From Flavobacterium resistens (GTDB lineage Bacteria > Bacteroidota > Bacteroidia > Flavobacteriales > Flavobacteriaceae), in contig NZ_FXTA01000003.1 of NCBI RefSeq assembly GCF_900182645.1, forward strand, positions 434,001 to 498,000: a stretch of DNA of 64,000 nucleotides. The letters run 5' to 3'. Position 1 is the stretch's first letter. Each line of letters opens with the position of its first letter. Made by a program: the position numbers and the translations under genes. Shown one piece after another: positions 62,892 through 64,000 of this stretch. Below the pieces are notes generated by a model that did no database searches, had not been told where the DNA came from, and worked only from the letters and a program-made list of their open reading frames with translations.

Positions 62892-64000
62892 TTAATTTTT
62901 TCTAAAACTCTCCGGCGGTCCTAAATACGACTCCAAAACTTTTCCTTCTTCTGTTTCAATTACGATTTTCTGAAGCACCAAAGCCGGATCTATCGCGTAA
63001 ATTTTCAAAACATGATTCCCGGAATTTTCAATTTGATGGTCCGATGTTATTATTTTAATATTATTTGCAACCGACTGTGCCCAATTTTTCTCTGAAGAAT
63101 CTGCATTGAGGTTCATAATTTGTGGTTTTTCCGAATCAAAAGCAATTCCGTATTTTAATCCATCACCCATTTTAAAATTAATTGTTGGCGAAAAATAAGC
63201 ACTTACTTTTATCTTTCCCTTGCTGAAAAAATGAACATTGTATTCTAATCTTGGTGATTGTTCTGAAATTTCAATCGGCTGAACATTGGAAGGTTTTATT
63301 GTTATCCCAGAATCTGTTTTTCCAAGATTTGGGATAACAGTCCATTTTACTGCATCCGAATTTATTGCTTTTGAATAATTTTTAGCTTCAATAGAAATAT
63401 AACCGTTGTCCTCAACGAAACCACGAGCATGACTTAAATCTCTATTTTTTTTAATTGATGTTTCCTCCTTTGGGGAATCCTTTACAGAAATTTTCGCTTC
63501 GCCTTTATTTGAAACCTCAATTGTTTTTGTTTTCGGAATCACATTTTTATCTGGCTGTTGCCAATTTGTATAACCAATATGCGTCTGCGACATCATATGA
63601 TTCCATTTCCCATTCGCTACTTTGGTATGAAAATAATTCGTCAACAGACTATCTTTTTCAAATAATGATTTTACTTTTTCAGCATAATCATTTGCCGAAA
63701 CTCTTCCCTGTTCTACGTATAAATGATTTTTAGCCGTCGCGACATACAATTCATTCAAATTTGCACTAGCCAAAACTGGAAACAAAATCAGCTGATAATA
63801 AGCATCTTTATAATCAGACTTCAATTTCTCGTTTATCAAATTGGCTTTTTTTACCAATTTCTGATAATCTACTAAAACTCTTTCTGCTTCATTATAATTA
63901 GTGATGCTATATGTTTTCTCATCCAACAATTCAGGTTTTCTGCGTGCATTGTATTTGGTGTACAATTTTAAAACCTCAGCAATTTCTCCTGCAAACTGAT
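62892..64000 (-). CDS. GH115 alpha-glucuronidase, C-terminal part (runs off the right edge)
   Basis: The frame is open to the window end, so the N-terminal catalytic part lies outside. The visible 369 residues contain GH115 blocks: LYTKYNARRKPELL, the WNHMMSQTHIGYTNWQQP segment near the middle, and a C-terminal beta domain with GYISIEAKNYSK and IYAIDPALVLQKIVIE that resembles the GH115 C-terminal domain. GH115 enzymes remove (4-O-methyl)glucuronic acid from xylan. It completes the debranching set of this locus. Confidence 0.9.
   Translation of the reverse strand, partial: QFAGEIAEVLKLYTKYNARRKPELLDEKTYSITNYNEAERVLVDYQKLVKKANLINEKLKSDYKDAYYQLILFPVLASANLNELYVATAKNHLYVEQGRVSANDYAEKVKSLFEKDSLLTNYFHTKVANGKWNHMMSQTHIGYTNWQQPDKNVIPKTKTIEVSNKGEAKISVKDSPKEETSIKKNRDLSHARGFVEDNGYISIEAKNYSKAINSDAVKWTVIPNLGKTDSGITIKPSNVQPIEISEQSPRLEYNVHFFSKGKIKVSAYFSPTINFKMGDGLKYGIAFDSEKPQIMNLNADSSEKNWAQSVANNIKIITSDHQIENSGNHVLKIYAIDPALVLQKIVIETEEGKVLESYLGPPESFRKN

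Overview
The window looks like a chromosomal segment of a Flavobacterium-type Bacteroidota. The evidence is its AT-rich composition, two SusC/SusD pairs, an ECF sigma/FecR pair, promoter-like TAnnTTTG boxes instead of sigma70-type boxes, few Shine-Dalgarno sites, and a class I ribonucleotide reductase whose layout matches the Flavobacterium type. No tRNA, rRNA, CRISPR array, transposase or phage gene was recognised.

Layout. (1) 126-9439: a cell-wall sugar salvage locus. Five genes run rightward (NamZ-type exo-muramidase, MurQ etherase, a sodium:solute symporter, a NagZ-AmiE fusion lipoprotein, a NagX-like membrane acyltransferase) and converge on nagA. Together they can trim peptidoglycan fragments, take up MurNAc and convert MurNAc-6P to GlcNAc-6P and GlcN-6P. 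No MurNAc kinase is visible. (2) 9655-27744, leftward: ECF sigma factor, FecR, an STN-bearing SusC, SusD, a DUF4843-like lipoprotein, a PKD/propeller-like lipoprotein, a thioredoxin-fold protein, a double-DTG aspartic protease with PDZ, a TlpA-like protein, an M16 protease and DsbD. This is a regulated outer-membrane import system joined to thiol reduction and proteolysis, and it is the best candidate here for an undescribed pathway. (3) 28112-30793: nrdB-nrdA, with four DnaA-box-like repeats upstream. (4) 31343-44689: assorted genes: AraC regulator, NmrA-like oxidoreductase, a small membrane protein, a TetR/HMA-like/MFS efflux operon, an atypical GH43 enzyme, an L,D-transpeptidase-like protein, a Gly/Asn-rich secreted protein, a response regulator with a six-PAS histidine kinase, and small secreted proteins. 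(5) 44798-64000, leftward: a xylan utilisation locus. It holds an SGNH acetylesterase, SusD, SusC, aldose epimerase, FSA-type transaldolase, xylose isomerase, xylulokinase, a GntR-type regulator, a cytosolic GH43, a GPH sugar symporter, a GH10 xylanase lipoprotein and the C-terminal part of a GH115 alpha-glucuronidase that runs off the right edge.

The xylan genes form a full route: GH10, GH115 and the acetylesterase cut the polymer, SusCD carries oligosaccharides across the outer membrane, the symporter across the inner membrane, GH43 releases xylose, and XylA/XylB/transaldolase feed the pentose phosphate pathway. A perfect 16-bp palindrome overlaps the predicted -33 box of the xylan susC promoter, and degenerate copies lie at two other points of the locus. 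The stretch 58376-58897 contains a truncated lipoprotein start, a GC-rich structured repeat and a miniature inverted repeat that matches the ends of a longer element at 62776-62879, so it looks like a rearrangement scar.
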